Notes under the pieces: model-generated
What the model saw: the letters and a program-made list of their open reading frames with translations, nothing else
What the model was told of the DNA's origin: nothing
The model's database searches: none
Assembly: GCF_000226115.1 (NCBI RefSeq)
Contig: NC_016461.1
Coordinates: 3,348,001-3,412,000 of the forward strand
Direction: 5' to 3'
Length of the DNA: 64,000 nucleotides
Source of the DNA: Thermothielavioides terrestris NRRL 8126
Taxonomy: Eukaryota > Ascomycota > Sordariomycetes > Sordariales > Chaetomiaceae
In this document: positions 45,717 through 56,115 of the stretch, piece after piece
How positions within the stretch are numbered: the stretch's first letter is position 1
Layout of the letters: each line of letters opens with the position of its first letter
Made by a program: the position numbers and the translations under genes

Positions 45717-48358
45717 TCAAAGCCTCCCCATCAACCGACCCTCCTCCCCGAGCTCACCCTCCCCGGGCACCGCCCTAATGACCAACTGCTTCCGCCCCTT
45801 CTCATTCCCACCATTATCCCCCTCCCCATTGTCCTCCTCCCCACTGCCACCCGCCGCCGCATTCACAATCCGGACAGAAACAGCCCTCTTCCCCACCGTC
45901 CGCACCCACTCGTCCGTCTTAACCTTTCTCTCCCCAGCAACAGCAGCAGCAGCAGCGACGCCCTCCTTGCCGCCCCACAGGAACCCGCCCATGATGCGCC
46001 CCGCCGAGGTGGCGTCGAGCAGGCGGCGCATCTTGCCCGCGCCCGTGCGGCCCAGCGCGAGCAGCACCGCCGCGGTGGCCAGCACGGCGGCGCTCAGCGC
46101 CAGGACGAGGATCGCGGGCACCGCGTAGGGCAGGCGGTAGCGCACGCGGCGCGTGTAGGGGGTGACGGGGACTTTGACGGTTGAGGTGTTGTTGGTGTCG
46201 GTGTTGGTATCGGATGAGGAGGTGGTGGAAGTGGAAGTGGTTGCGGTCGTCCACCCGCGGGTGCCGACGACCGAGTTGGCCGCGATGTCGGTCCACACGA
46301 GGTTGATGATCTGCGCCGCGCCGGCGGCGGTCGCCGACAGGTAGCGCCACTTGGTGTACAGCGCCAGGCTGGTCAGGCCCGAGTAGTCGGCGTAACCCTC
46401 GTAGCCGACGGCGCCGGGGCGCGTGATGGCGAATGCGTTCTGCAGCGCCTGCGCGTAGAAGTCCACTCCCGGCAGGTTCTGGCCCTCCTTGGCCGGGATG
46501 TAGTCCGGCCCGTTGATCAGGAGTAAGTCGGGGTTGAGGGTGCCCGGCAGGCGGAGGGTGGGTTGCTGCACCGTGGTGAGGTTCTTGGCGAGGGCAGGAG
46601 GAATTGTGGCGTTGGCGGGCCCGAGGAGGCCCCAGAGGGGCTGGGCGGATGCGAGCGTCGTGGTATGCATGTCCTCGACAGCCCAGAGGGGGATGTCGGA
46701 GGGCGAGGCGTAGCTTTTCGGCGTCGCTGCGGTGACGTTGAGGGCGGCGAGACCAGTGCCGTTGTACTTGAATGTGACAGTGCGGATGGTCGCGTGGACG
46801 GAGGCGGCGCAGCTGTAGACGGGGATTGACCACTGCGAGCCGGGCTGCGGACTGAACTCGGACCCTCCGTCGGTGCGGCGGGCGGCGCCGTAGACGAGCC
46901 CGCACCCGACCATGCTGCTGTTGATGTTGGCAGGGCTGGAACTAAAGCTGCCGGCGCAAATCTCGGCTGAGTCTGTTAGAATGGTGTTGTTGATGGGATC
47001 AAAAGAAGGGCGCTTGTTGCTTACAGATGGCGACGAAGTCTGACAGACTGATCCCGAACGGATTGCCGGTTGCGTTGGATGCTGACGCATTGCGCTCTGT
47101 CGGGCTTCCAGAAAAGTCTAGATAGTCTCCGTAGAAGAGAGTGGACCTGATGGACTGATAGTCGATAAAAAAGGTGGCGCTGGTCACTTCACCGGAGCTG
47201 TTCATGGCGGAACCGGACGAGTTGAACTTCATACCTGGCGTCACATCGAAGCGCGTGATGTTCGACGGGTCAGGGCCGGTCGCGTTGAAGTAGGCAAGGG
47301 TGAAGAAGTTGTTCGCCCAGGCTGCCTTGTAGGCGCGCTCCCTCAAGTCCAGAGGTCCCTGTCCGTTGCCGTCGACAGGAACCGACAGGTCCGGGCTTTT
47401 GCGGGCCAGCTGGGAGAAGCCGCCGCGGTCCGTGAGAGATAGATTCCTTGGGGCGAGACGAGACGTGTTATTCTGCGTGAGATAGAAGTCGAACGTGACG
47501 TTCAGGTCGACGCATTGCGTGTCTGGTTCAATGAATAGGATGTCCTCGGTCCACGTGCTCCCGTATTCGTGCACGGGAGCCGGAGTCGTGTGGTTGCGGA
47601 AGCCGATGCCCCCGGTCTGGGCATCGACAATAAGGCCATCTACCAGATGGATGCCCGGATCAAGGATCAAGATGCCAATCTGACGGTAGCCGGACTTCAC
47701 ATACCACCCCTGGGAACCGAAAGCGTCGGATGCGTTGACCTGGGTCCGCCACTGGATGTCGAAGATGCTGGAGACGGACTGATTCACCTGGCGCGCCCCG
47801 TCCGTGAATGTGGACATCCAGATGTCGGGAATGGACCGGTCGTAAACGACATCGGTGCAATTTAGCAGCAGCCCCTGCTGGACGCACGTTTGGTTCATCG
47901 ACGAGCCGGGACAGGCATCCTCGCCGCAGCTTCTGGTGAAAGGTGCCACCATCCGCGCGGGCGTCCCGTAGCCAAACGGCGAGTCATCCTTCACGAACTG
48001 GAACGCCTCGAGATCCTGACTGCCTGCCGGCTCAACTGTCTGGTACAACCCCAGTGGAGTGACGATGGCAGCCACCGACACCAGCGTCACGATCGCTGTC
48101 TGCAACAGCAGGCCATAGCTGACCCGTCGCCGCACGCCATGTCGCGCCGCTGAATCGGTTTGCAACAGAGTCGGCCAGGGTGAAGACTGGAGTAAGCGGC
48201 CCAGCACCGACCTGGCAGTTGTGAGCACGCATGCTCCTGTCCCAGAACTTCGCGTCTGTCGGATGAGTGGCTTACCAAGTGACCACTGTATTCTCGTCGC
48301 CGACAAACCCAACCAATGCCGCTGGGAAGGCGACCCGATAGCACGAGCTGCACTGCAT
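45717..48358 (-). CDS. Large glycosylated integral membrane protein of unknown function
   Basis: Exons 48276-48358, 47025-48211 and 45717-46972 (phases 2/1) give 841 residues. The first membrane span follows an RRRVSYGL stretch (LLQTAIVTLVSVAAIVTPLG, ~58-80). Then comes a ~620-residue ectodomain rich in Asn-x-Ser/Thr (for example NQSVSS, NNTSR, NLSLT, NATG, NASASNATG) and in cysteines (SCGEDACPGSSMNQTCVQQG). A second strong span (VPAILVLALSAAVLATAAVL, ~708-730) precedes a ~110-residue cytosolic tail with GRIMGGFLWGGKEG. This topology is common among fungal surface proteins of unknown role. The first exon is short and its ATG (48358) is the only one in frame, so the start is less sure than the rest. 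Confidence 0.75.
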
Positions 48359-48706
48359 AACGGCACCGGCACGCTCACAGTCAGAAGGACTTTTCACGAT
48401 GATGAAATAGGCCTCATGGTGTTTTGCATGACATACGTATAAAAACACCAGCCGCGATGAGGCCCGAGACCTCTCCAACGGAGAGATCAACCATCTCGCA
48501 CGAGGAAGCTGGTCAAATCCAGGAACATGCCGCCTGCAAGAAGCATGGATCCGCTCCCTTCAAGCGGAGGCTCTCCAGGGGCTTTGCACGGATTTGTTAA
48601 ATCGATAAGGTTGCCAAGCGCTCACTTCGATAGCTTTCATAGGGCCGGCAACATAGTTGCTCCGTCTTACATCTAACTCGCGCGCAGCGTTATTTGGTCG
48701 TGGTTA
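48359..48706. other. Intergenic region before MITE copy 2
   Basis: 348 bp. Presumed promoter of the membrane-protein gene. Nothing else was seen. Confidence 0.5.
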
Positions 48707-49075
48707 TAGAGGTCCCGCCAAGACTAATTTCGGAGGTTGCCACTTACAGGTATTACAATCGCCACGGGGTAAGCGGGGCCGCGACGACTTCAAGCAACAT
48801 CAACAATGCAAAACCGCGAAGACTTATAAAAACAACTTCGCGAAACTTCAACTAAATCGAAAAAAAAGAAAACGAAGTTAACCCGTACCCTAACCTTGAC
48901 CCTTACCCTAACCATTAACCCTCACCCTAACTAGCGGGGGGCTAGCGCCGCCCCCCGTACCCCCGGCGAACTAACCTTTAGCGATGGTGTAAACCCCTTA
49001 GCGATCTTAGCGATGTACTAACGGCGTAAAAACATTGCCGACAATTAGCCGAAATTAGTCTTGGTAGGACCTCTA
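48707..49075 (+). mobile_element. MITE copy 2
   Basis: 369 bp, same orientation as copy 1. Ends are TAGAGGTCCCGCCAAGACTA and its complement, except for one substitution (GGTAGGACC instead of GGCGGGACC) on the right. TA target duplications lie at 48705-48706 and 49076-49077. Internal order is the same: A-rich stretch, telomere-like repeats (48877-48934), GC hairpin (48936-48956), subterminal ACATTGCCGACAATTAGC. Compared with copy 1 it carries many G-to-A/C-to-T changes. Confidence 0.85.
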
Positions 49076-49235
49076 TAACCTCTAGCCGCTAGCCGAACAA
49101 TCGCTATAGCAACTAGCTTACCTCGCTGCAATCCGATTTTAAGAATCGCCTCTCGCTCTATACAATCGCCCCTCGCTCTATGCAATTAAAGATATTTAAG
49201 CTACTTTACACCTTGCAATACCTCTAAGAGCTATA

Positions 49236-49641
49236 GGCAGGGCGTATATAAGCCACAGGCAGGGTATACAACTGTGGCTGCCGCAGGTAGGGTGCACAAC
49301 TGTGGCTGCCGCAGGCAGGGTGCACAACTGTGGCTACCGCAGGCAGGGTGCACAACTGTGGCTGCCGCAGGCAGGGTGCACAACTGTGGCTGCCGCAGGC
49401 AGGTGCACACTGTGGCTGCCGCAGGGTACATAACTGTGGGTGCCGCAGGGTACGCAACAGTGGGTGCCGCAGGGTACGCAACTGTGGGTACCGCAGGGTA
49501 CGTAACTGTGGGTGCCGCAGGGTACGTAACTGTGGGTGCCGCAGGGTACGTAACTGTGGGTGCCGCAGGGTACGTAACTGTGGGTGCCACAGGGTACGTA
49601 ACTGTGGGTGCTATAGGGTACGCAACTGTGGGGCTAATAGC
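49236..49641. repeat. Minisatellite, 28-bp then 24-bp units
   Basis: About five units of 28 bp (GGTGCACAACTGTGGCTGCC + GCAGGCAG) pass into about nine units of 24 bp (GGTACGTAACTGTGGGTGCC + GCAG). The array resumes after MITE copy 3 at about 50037-50135 (AACTGTGGGTGCCGCAG units), so the MITE inserted into it. Confidence 0.85.
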
Positions 49642-49643
49642 TA

Positions 49644-50034
49644 AAGAGGTCCCGCCAAGACCAATTTCGGCCAATTGTCGGCAATGTTTTTATAGCGTCA
49701 ATACCCCGCCAAGACCGCCAAGGGGTTTGCACTATCGCTATGGGTTAGCCACAGGTTAGTTCGCCGGGGGTACGGAGGGCGGCGCTAGCCCCCCGCTAGT
49801 TAGGGTAAGGGTTATAGTTAGGGTGAGGGTCAAGGTTAGGGTAAAGGTTAACTTCGTTTTCTTTTTTTTCGATTTGGTTAAGGTTTCGTAAAGTTGTTGT
49901 AACGAGTCTTTACGATTGTTTGTTATTGATGTTGCTCGAAGTCGTCGAGGCCCCGTCGTGGCCCCGCTTACCCCGTGGCGATTGTAAATACTTGTAAGCC
50001 GCAGTCTCCGAAATTAGTCTTGGCGGGACCTCTT
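49644..50034 (-). mobile_element. MITE copy 3, inverted, inserted in the minisatellite
   Basis: 391 bp in the opposite orientation to copies 1 and 2, with the same termini (AAGAGGTCCCGCCAAGAC...) and TA at 49642-49643 and 50035-50036. Telomere-like TTAGGG-type repeats lie at 49796-49852. It is about 20 bp longer than the others, from extra sequence on both sides of the A-rich stretch. Minisatellite units flank both ends. Confidence 0.85.
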
Positions 50035-50135
50035 TAGCCATAACCAACTGTGGGTGCCGCAGTGGTGCGTAACTGTGGGTGTCGTAGGGTGCGTACAAGC
50101 CATAGGTACCTTAGGTAAGTGGGAGCGATAGGCAG

Positions 50136-50684
50136 GGTAGGCAATGTTTTATTGCATATAGCGAAGAGCGATTTTGAAAGTGGGCCAGGTTTGTTTGTTT
50201 GGTTGGAGTTAGTTGCAAACGAGTGTCACGTTTATGGACAGTGAAGGATTTGGAGCGCCGTACTGGACCGTTGCTCGGGCCGAAGTACTGTTGGACGGGG
50301 AAGGTTTCTGATCAAATCCATGGTGGAACGGATTGGCAGATGGTTTACAGCAAGAGCATGCGAGTTGGACTTGCGGTTGTGCTGTGCTTCCAGTTAATTT
50401 ATGGGTTGCTGTTGGGGTTTGTTTGGGGAGAAAGGCTGTGGGGTGATTGCGAAAGCAGTCTCGGAATGTAAGGACGTGAGCTTTGGCATTTGAAGTCCTG
50501 CCTATCGGAGTTATGCTGGTCGCTAACCTAATGGCTAAGTTGCTAGGCGTTGATGATACTTGTGATGGAAAGCAACTTAGGCCCAAGCAAATGGCCCCGA
50601 TCTCCGCCGGCGCGGCGGGGGGCTGGGGGCTGAGCCGAGCTATATCCATGCCTCCACATCCACCCTCCTGTCTTTCCCAAAGTT
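50136..50684. other. 3' intergenic region after the minisatellite
   Basis: 549 bp of mixed composition downstream of the SNF2 gene stop. No supported gene. Confidence 0.5.
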
Positions 50685-53600
50685 TCATTCACGAGACGAA
50701 TCCCAACCGCTAGACTCGTCCCCGCTGTCGTCCACGTCCACGTCCTTCTCCAGATCTCCATCCTCGTCTTCGTCCACCTCATCGTCGTAGTCCGGCTCGA
50801 TGCCGATGATCCTGCCCGACTTGTCGCGCACGGGGCGTCCGAAGAGCGAAACAAGTTCCTCGAAGCTGATGGCGTTTTTGGACGAATCGTGGTCCTCGAT
50901 GGTTTGAGAGATCATTTTCAGCTTGTCCTTCTGGATCTGGACCAGCCGCTCGTCGATCGTGTTCTTGGCCATGATCCGGGCGAAGTACGTCTCCTTCGTC
51001 TGGCCCATGCGGTAGACGCGGCCGAAGGCCTGCTGCTCGACGGCCGAGTTCCACCAGTGGTCGAGAATGATGACGCGGTTGGCGCAGGTGAGGTTCAGCG
51101 CCTGTCCGCCGCACTTGATCGATGCGATCTGGACGTGGCGGTCAGTCGGGACGGATATCACCCCATAGGAGGGCACCCACGCCTCACCCGTCAGGTCAAG
51201 ACGGGGAGCAGAGGATGACTGATGATGACTTACCAGGACCCGAATATTCTCGTTATTGGCGAAGTCGTTCACCGCCTTGTTCTTCTCGCTGTGGGACATG
51301 CTGCCAAAGTAGTAAAGAAAATCGATATCGTGGTCCTGGAGCATCCGCCCAACGAGGCGGCCCAGCAAGACGAACTCGGTGAATACTGGTGAGATTTGAG
51401 AGCGCTTGTTAGCACTGACACAAGAGAAGGCTGGAGCTGTCTGGTCCTTACCGATGATTTTGTCACCTGGGTAGAGGTCGCACCACTCCAAGACGATGTT
51501 CTGGAGAACGGTGGTCTTTGCGCTTTGGGGCAGGGTGTCGGCGAGCTTCATGTCGCTGGCCTCAAGAAACCCGGACCTTTTGTCGTTTTGCGGTTGGATG
51601 CGATTCACATCGTCTCCCCTTCCCCTCGGCCTCATCAAAGGGAGTCGGCTTTTCCAACTGCAGCCCGCCTTACCGGCGGTCTCAGCAGGGCGACTCATCC
51701 GGCTGCGGTCTCTCGACTTTCTTATGTTCCTGATCAATGTGTCGCAGTGCTGGCAGCCTTGCCGCTTGCGCCCAGCTGCCGGGTCTGCCGCCAGAAGGGA
51801 GTCGATGCAATCCTGACACCAGGAATGTCCGCACTAAACAGGCGGCCGTGTCAGCTCTGGCACGGCGGGTGTGTGGAATCTTGGAGCGCTGTGCAATGAT
51901 CTGACAGCCTTACCTCTGGAGCGAAACCATCGTCCGGGATAGAGCCACATCTTCGGCAGAGATTCTGGTTGGTGCCTTCCATCTCCTTCATGACGCGTTC
52001 CAGGTGCGGAACCATGTCAAATTTCCCGGTGAAATCGAGCCGATCCGTCCCCGTGGTCGCGGTCTGATGAGCTAGTTCAGGGCCCTGCCGGAGTTGCAGC
52101 TGCTCCTCACACCATCGACCGATCTGTGTAATGAACGGTGTTTTGTTTTGGATGGACTTGAGACGCTCAATCAGCCATTTGATGTCCTCGAGGCCAAAGA
52201 CCGTCTTCATGAGGTGCTCCAGCAGGAAGGGGTGAGAAGCGGCTTGACGGAGCCTCAGGGCCAAGATCATCCAATTCTTGCCTTGCGGCCCATCGTGGAA
52301 CTCGGAGGGTCCCGGTCTGTCTTGGGCCGGGCTAGAAGTCCCTGCGGCGCCCTGGATCAAGTCGTCCTCGGACGAATTCGCGTTGTTTTGCAGATCGGCA
52401 CTGACAAATCTTCTGACTATGTCTTCGACCCTCCTGGTATTGATGCGTCAGCAATTATTCAAATCCAGAAACTGAGGAAGCAGGCCATGCCTGTATATGA
52501 TGGTCTCCTCCTCTGAGAGTTTGACCATGATCGGTGGCGCCTCATGAGCCCGTGGCAGCTCGAAGAGAGCATGACCGACGAACTTGGTGCCCATCGTCCT
52601 GTTATGGCTGTCAGCTTTTTCCCTCCCAAGCTTCTCGTTTGGTTCCCTAGGTCGTTAGTCGCCCGGAACTTACCTCTTGAGCATAGTTTTCTGGAGAAGC
52701 GCGCCGAGTTCTCCGTTCCCGTCGTTCCTGAGATACCTGCTTTTGAACTCGAGAAAGTTGGAGGAGTGTGGCACTTTGAGGAACTGCATGTAAGGGAAGA
52801 TTTCTGAAAGCTCCTTCAGTGCTGCCATTCTCTCTTCCAGGCACATTCCATGCTCACCTGCCGTCTTGTTCTGAACTGGAGTCCCAGTCAAAGCCCATGA
52901 GTGCTTCGTTTGAAGCGAGACGCATGCCTTGGTCCCTGGAATCGCCGTCAGTTTTAACCACTACCGGAAAAGAGGTTGTTTCTGGAAGAAGGGGACTCAC
53001 TCTGAGACGTACGGCTCTTGATCCCGTGGGCTTCATCGAGCACAACCCGGTAGAACTGCTTGTGGAGCAGCGGGCCAGCATACATTGCTCTCAACTCCTC
53101 GCATTTGTCGGCCGACAGCCCCTTGTTCTGCTCGCGGGCCTTGATTATGCTGTCTGAGGGGTAGTGCCGCAGCACCTCCTCGTAGCTCGTAACCCTGAAG
53201 ATCTTGGTGAGCGCGTCTCTCGAGATGCATCGCCATGACAGGGAGGCGGCCGCTCTTACCAGATATCAAATGTCTCGCGCGCCTCGTCATTCATGCCGTC
53301 TGATAGCCTGTAATGGCAAGCCTTAATGGTCTCGCAATGCCTGAATATCTCGTTGATCCATTGTTGAACGGCGCTAGCTGGCACGACAACCAGTGTGGTC
53401 ATAAGCCCTTTGCTTTTGTCCTCCTTGGACGGGGGGTTGCCGCAGATGCAAGCCAGTGTTTGGACAGTCTTGCCCAAGCCCATCGAGTCCGCGAGCAGAC
53501 CTCCCTGAGGGGCTTCACTCGACTTTTCCCTTCCAACCATCCAGCCCGCTGCCGCAAACTGGTAGGCTGGCAGGGGTGTCTTCATCCCTTTGATGAGATA

Positions 53601-54512
53601 CTTGTCGCCCAAGACGTCGTATTTACGGTGGAACCAACGTCGAGCGTCGCCAAGCATCTTCATGTCTCCCCTCATCTGCTTCATGTCACTTTTTGAAGCC
53701 TTTGAAGAGAGTTCCTGCAGCTGCTTTTTCTGGTCCTTCACCGTCGTGGCGTCGATTCCTTGGAGGATTGGCAAATCCGCCATCTCCTGCGCGTCCGCCA
53801 TGAGGTCATTAGACCGAAGCATCGACAGAATGAGTTTCACGCTCTCCCGCGCCGCCTTCCCGCCACGGCGCCCGGGTTTTACCGCAGTTCCTCGCTTGCC
53901 CTTCTTCTGAGACGACTCCTTCTCCATCTGATTTCCGGGCTTTCTCTTCTTCGCAGTCACCCCGGATGCCATTGCCGCTGTCATTTCCGGGTTGCCCATG
54001 GCTGCACTGGCCCTGGTTTTGACAGATGCATTGCCTTTGGATTTCTTTGACCGCTGGGCGCCAAGAGAAGGCGCCTCCAATCCTTGCATCCTCTTCTTCA
54101 CTCTGGAAATGCGTTGGTCCAGGCTTTTCAGCCTTTTGACTCCTCCGCGGTCGAGACCGTCGCTTTTTCGGCGCATTTTGAGCATCTTTTGTTCGAGTTT
54201 CAACATGTCGAGCATGTCTTGAGCGTCTTCAATGTTGCGAATCATTTCAACATCTCCCGGGTGCTGGTCCTGCGCCGCACGCTTCCTCCTGGGGCCGCTA
54301 CGGGGATGGCTGTCGTCACCAGATTCCTCGTGGTCGCTGTCCTCAAGATACTCGCTGTCCGTGTCCTGAAGATGGGGGTCGGCCTGTTCCTCTTGCTTGA
54401 TCGGGGCTTCGTCCTCTGAGTCTCCGGTCAAGTCGATCACGATCTTGGCCGTCGTCGTGCCGTGCCCATTGGTGTCGCTGCCCTCCTCAACCTTGACTTT
54501 CACGTCTGACAT
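50685..54512 (-). CDS. SNF2-family DNA-dependent ATPase with RING finger (Rad5/Rad16-like), paralogue A
   Basis: Nuclear ATPase combining SNF2 helicase lobes with an inserted RING, as in Rad5/Rad16/Uls1-type repair and ubiquitin-ligase proteins. Nine exons: 53260-54512, 53001-53194, 52858-52935, 52674-52803, 52491-52598, 51914-52430, 51452-51833, 51234-51385, 50685-51128; 1085 residues, phases agree. Walker A is GGLLADSMGLGKTVQT; motif II is VVLDEAHGIKS; RING is CRRCGSI...CGHSWCQDCIDSLL...CQHCDTLI; motif VI is QQAFGRVYRMGQTKE. The acidic tail ends the protein. The N-terminal ~300 residues are charged linker. The intron after IIYR needs a GC donor (gcatgg). ATG 54512 is the first in frame, but coding similarity seems to continue upstream (see 54513-54820). 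Shares intron positions with the gene at 61016. Confidence 0.85.
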
Positions 54513-54820
54513 TCCGGCGTCAAACGTTTCCGTCTTAATCCTCTTTTCGCCTCCGAGGCTCGAGAGGGCCGCAGAGGGCAAAACAGAATGGCCCCGGGCC
54601 GCCGTACTAGATTGCCGAAGATGCTCGCGTATGGTGCTTACGGCTTGCTCAACGATGTTGGCATGCGCGGAACTGCCGAACCGGAAACGTTCCCAGGGCT
54701 TTTTTTTCCGGCAAGATGGGCTCGGTGTAGTTTTGAATGACCGTATTCTGTCGCCCAAAAGAATCGAGGAAGACAGTTAGCCAGGGACTGTTGGTCTCAT
54801 ACGATACTGGACACATTCAT
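54513..54820 (-). other. Probable N-terminal extension of SNF2 paralogue A, out of frame by one base
   Basis: The frame of the main exon stays open to about 54758 with a coding-like PWERFRFGSSAHANIVEQAV stretch but no ATG. The neighbouring frame reads NTVIQNYTEPILPEKK up to an A8 run (54700-54707 as T on the plus strand). With A7 the two frames would join. A mini-exon MNVSSI (54803-54820) with donor gtatga and acceptor gcgacag (exon from 54747) could supply the start. Either an indel in the homopolymer or a later true start explains this. Confidence 0.45.
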
Positions 54821-56115
54821 GCGGCAAGCAAGAATGCCACGCAGTGACAGAGAAAGGGCAGGGATATAGGATCAAACACAGTAAGGCTGAGAATTCTGGG
54901 ACTGAAAATGTCAAGCAGTATTGCACGAGACGCATAACCTGAGGAAGAAAAGCGGGCAAGCGAGTCCCGAGCTCTCACAAGAGATTTGAGTTTATGATAG
55001 CTGCATTGTGGGTTGCGGGAAAGAGCAGCAAGCTCCATGATGAGCGGAATCAAAGAAAGGAGGGAACCGAATCAGGAATATGCTGGGTCATACTCACTGG
55101 AACCACGCGACTTGGCAAAAGATGAGCTTTTGATCTCACGAACAAGGCACCGGGGCAGTGGTTTCTCAGGCGTATATCAGCCCGAAGTGGCCTGGAAGTC
55201 AGAGCTGCGGTAGAGAGGGGGAGTGTTTGCTCAAGGTCGGTGACTTGGCATTCCTTCGCAGCGATTGACGGGCTTCTTCTCGGCGCGGTGATGCGTAAGT
55301 GGCTAAGAATGAGGAAGTCGGGTCTGTGTACGGAACCTCGCGTGATGTTAACCAAGGAGCGATTGCGCCAGGTCGAGCGAGGCAGGGAATAAACTGAGGG
55401 TGTTGCTTGAGAAATCGCCCGGCAACCTTGGCCGGGCAAATGGAGGAGAGAGTGTGTGGTTGGAGTGAGGGTAGAAGAGAGGGAAAAGAAGGCGTGGGGT
55501 AGTAATCAGAAGAAAAGGCGGGCTGGAGTTGAAGAATGGTGGGAAGGGTCGGGTGCAGGGCCTTTTAAGAAGAAAAGGAAACGAGTGAGGAAAGCCCTTG
55601 GGTGGAAGAAGGCAGGCTGGACAAGAGGGCGAGAAAGCACCGCAGATGAAGTGGGTGGCCTTGTTGGCTGCAACATAACCTCGCGCTACCCGGCGGAAAG
55701 GAAGGGGGTAGAAAGAAGGAAGGAGGAGTTGCTAGCTTGACTTGTGGTTATGCGAGGCACTGGCCTTGGGGGCTTACACACTGCCCTTGTTTGTGAGGAA
55801 GAATCCCGCCTTCGTCGTTTTCTATGCGTTGTCCTGGGGTGATGTCCGACAAGTCGAATCGAAAGAGAATTCCTTCCTTAATGGTTCTTCGGCAAGATGA
55901 GTGGAAACTTTCCTGGTGTACGGCGGGAGCAGCCTAGTTCGGAGGACAGAGGGGGGAAGCTTCATACTAAGCACCTAGCTCAAATTCTGATCCCTTCTCC
56001 GAGGAATGTCTACGTAGGTCCGAGAGTGACTGACTTAGCTCAGCGTCGCCATGTAGGACACGTTGATGCGGAGCCTGCAATGCTTTATACGCACAGGGGG
56101 CTGCCCCATCCTCGG
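54821..56115. other. Intergenic region between SNF2 paralogue A and the MFS gene
   Basis: 1.3 kb. Presumed promoter and 5' UTR of the SNF2 gene plus the 3' end of the MFS gene. It is purine-rich around 55450-55740 (plus strand). No gene. Confidence 0.5.

Noticed and set aside
49231..49674. Open minus-strand frame across the minisatellite with an octapeptide period (AAPTVTYP-like)
   Set aside because: It lacks an ATG, begins inside the MITE end, and follows from the 24-bp unit length. No sign of a gene.
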